Source: Streptomyces iakyrus
GTDB taxonomy: Bacteria; Actinomycetota; Actinomycetes; Streptomycetales; Streptomycetaceae
Direction of reading: 5' to 3'
DNA length: 7,325 bases
NCBI RefSeq assembly: GCF_000717055.1
Contig: NZ_JNXI01000056.1
Location: forward strand, 1-7,325
How positions within the stretch are numbered: the first letter of the stretch is position 1; every line of letters begins with the position of its first letter. The notes beneath the pieces are model-generated. The model saw only the letters and a program-made list of their open reading frames with translations. It made no database searches and had not been told where the DNA came from. Of this stretch, positions 6,985 through 7,325 are shown one piece after another. The position numbers and the translations under genes were made by a program.

Positions 6985-7325
6985 ATGACCGCCGTCACCC
7001 GTATCGAGCACGACCTGCTCGGCGACCGGGACGTTCCCGCCGATGCCTACTGGGGTGTGCACACCCTGCGGGCCACGGAGAACTTCCCGATCACCGGTAC
7101 GCCGATCTCCGCGTACCCGCACTTGATCGATGCCCTTGCCGCGGTCAAGGAGGCCGCCGCCCTCGCCAACGAGGAGCTCGGGCTGCTGAAGCCGGCGAAG
7201 GCAGCAGCGATCGTCGCCGCCTGCCGGGAGATCCGGGACGGCAAGCTGCACGACCAGTTCGTCGTGGACGTCGTCCAGGGCGGTGCCGGCACCTCGACCA
7301 ACATGAACGCCAACGAGGTCGTGGC
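6985..7325 (+). CDS. aspA: Aspartate ammonia-lyase, N-terminal part (partial at window end)
   Basis: The visible 113 residues match aspartase, which converts L-aspartate to fumarate and ammonia. [20 protein letters not shown] and [14 protein letters not shown] closely follow the N-terminus of E. coli Asp[16 protein letters not shown] (98-112) is the conserved substrate-binding segment of the aspartase/fumarase superfamily, with Thr103 and Ser104 at the expected places. Aspartase is preferred over fumarase because of the RIEHDLLG…[14 protein letters not shown] signature. ATG 6985 gives the N-terminal length closest to E. coli AspA but has only a weak GAGAGA site. An in-frame ATG at 6958 would add nine residues and has GGAAGG eight bases upstream. 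It stands behind a terminator, so it probably has its own promoter or depends on readthrough. The rest lies beyond the window. Confidence 0.9.
   Translation, partial: MTAVTRIEHDLLGDRDVPADAYWGVHTLRATENFPITGTPISAYPHLIDALAAVKEAAALANEELGLLKPAKAAAIVAACREIRDGKLHDQFVVDVVQGGAGTSTNMNANEVV

Noticed and set aside
4825..7251. An 808-codon minus-strand open frame, and similar long minus-strand frames (for example 2326-3825)
   Set aside because: They lie opposite genes with clear family motifs, are rich in Val, Gly, Asp, Ala and Arg with no recognisable domain, and are the expected by-product of high third-position GC.
1..7325. CRISPR arrays, tRNA or rRNA genes, insertion sequences, attachment sites
   Set aside because: No spaced direct repeats, cloverleaf-like sequences, transposase genes or terminal repeats were noticed; the window is almost fully occupied by metabolic genes.

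Overview
The window is very GC-rich, and every reading frame that looks coding has G or C at almost all third codon positions. Together with ATGA stop/start overlaps and the protein style, this points to a high-GC actinomycete, most likely Streptomyces or a close relative. That assignment is inference. All genes lie on the plus strand. I see no in-frame TTA codon in any of the called genes, so none appears to depend on the bldA tRNA.

Layout: the last 32 codons of an unrecognised gene (1-99) run by ATGA overlap into a class III PLP aminotransferase (96-1481). This is followed after 23 bases by a zinc-dependent succinylglutamate desuccinylase/aspartoacylase-family deacylase (1505-2458). That gene overlaps by ATGA an NAD(P)-dependent aldehyde dehydrogenase (2455-3915), which in turn overlaps an aldo/keto reductase (3912-4850). 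After gaps of 46 and 48 bases come a HAD-superfamily hydrolase usually labelled 'haloacid dehalogenase type II' (4897-5562) and a DAO-family FAD oxidoreductase (5611-6894). A strong perfect hairpin at 6921-6954 then closes the unit. The 5' end of an aspartate ammonia-lyase gene (6985 to the window edge, or possibly from 6958) follows and is cut off by the window.

Read together, the first six complete genes form one probable catabolic operon for a nitrogenous, probably N-acylated, compound. The deacylase would free an amine, the aminotransferase or the FAD enzyme would turn the amine into an aldehyde, and the dehydrogenase (oxidative) or the aldo/keto reductase (reductive) would deal with the aldehyde. 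The aminotransferase-deacylase-aldehyde dehydrogenase trio matches the enzyme classes of the lower ectoine-degradation pathway (DoeD, DoeB, DoeC). That pathway ends in aspartate, which the neighbouring aspartase would convert to fumarate and ammonia. The FAD enzyme instead resembles gamma-glutamylputrescine oxidase-type proteins, so a polyamine or diamine substrate is equally possible. No ectoine hydrolase, transporter or regulator is visible here, so the substrate stays open.
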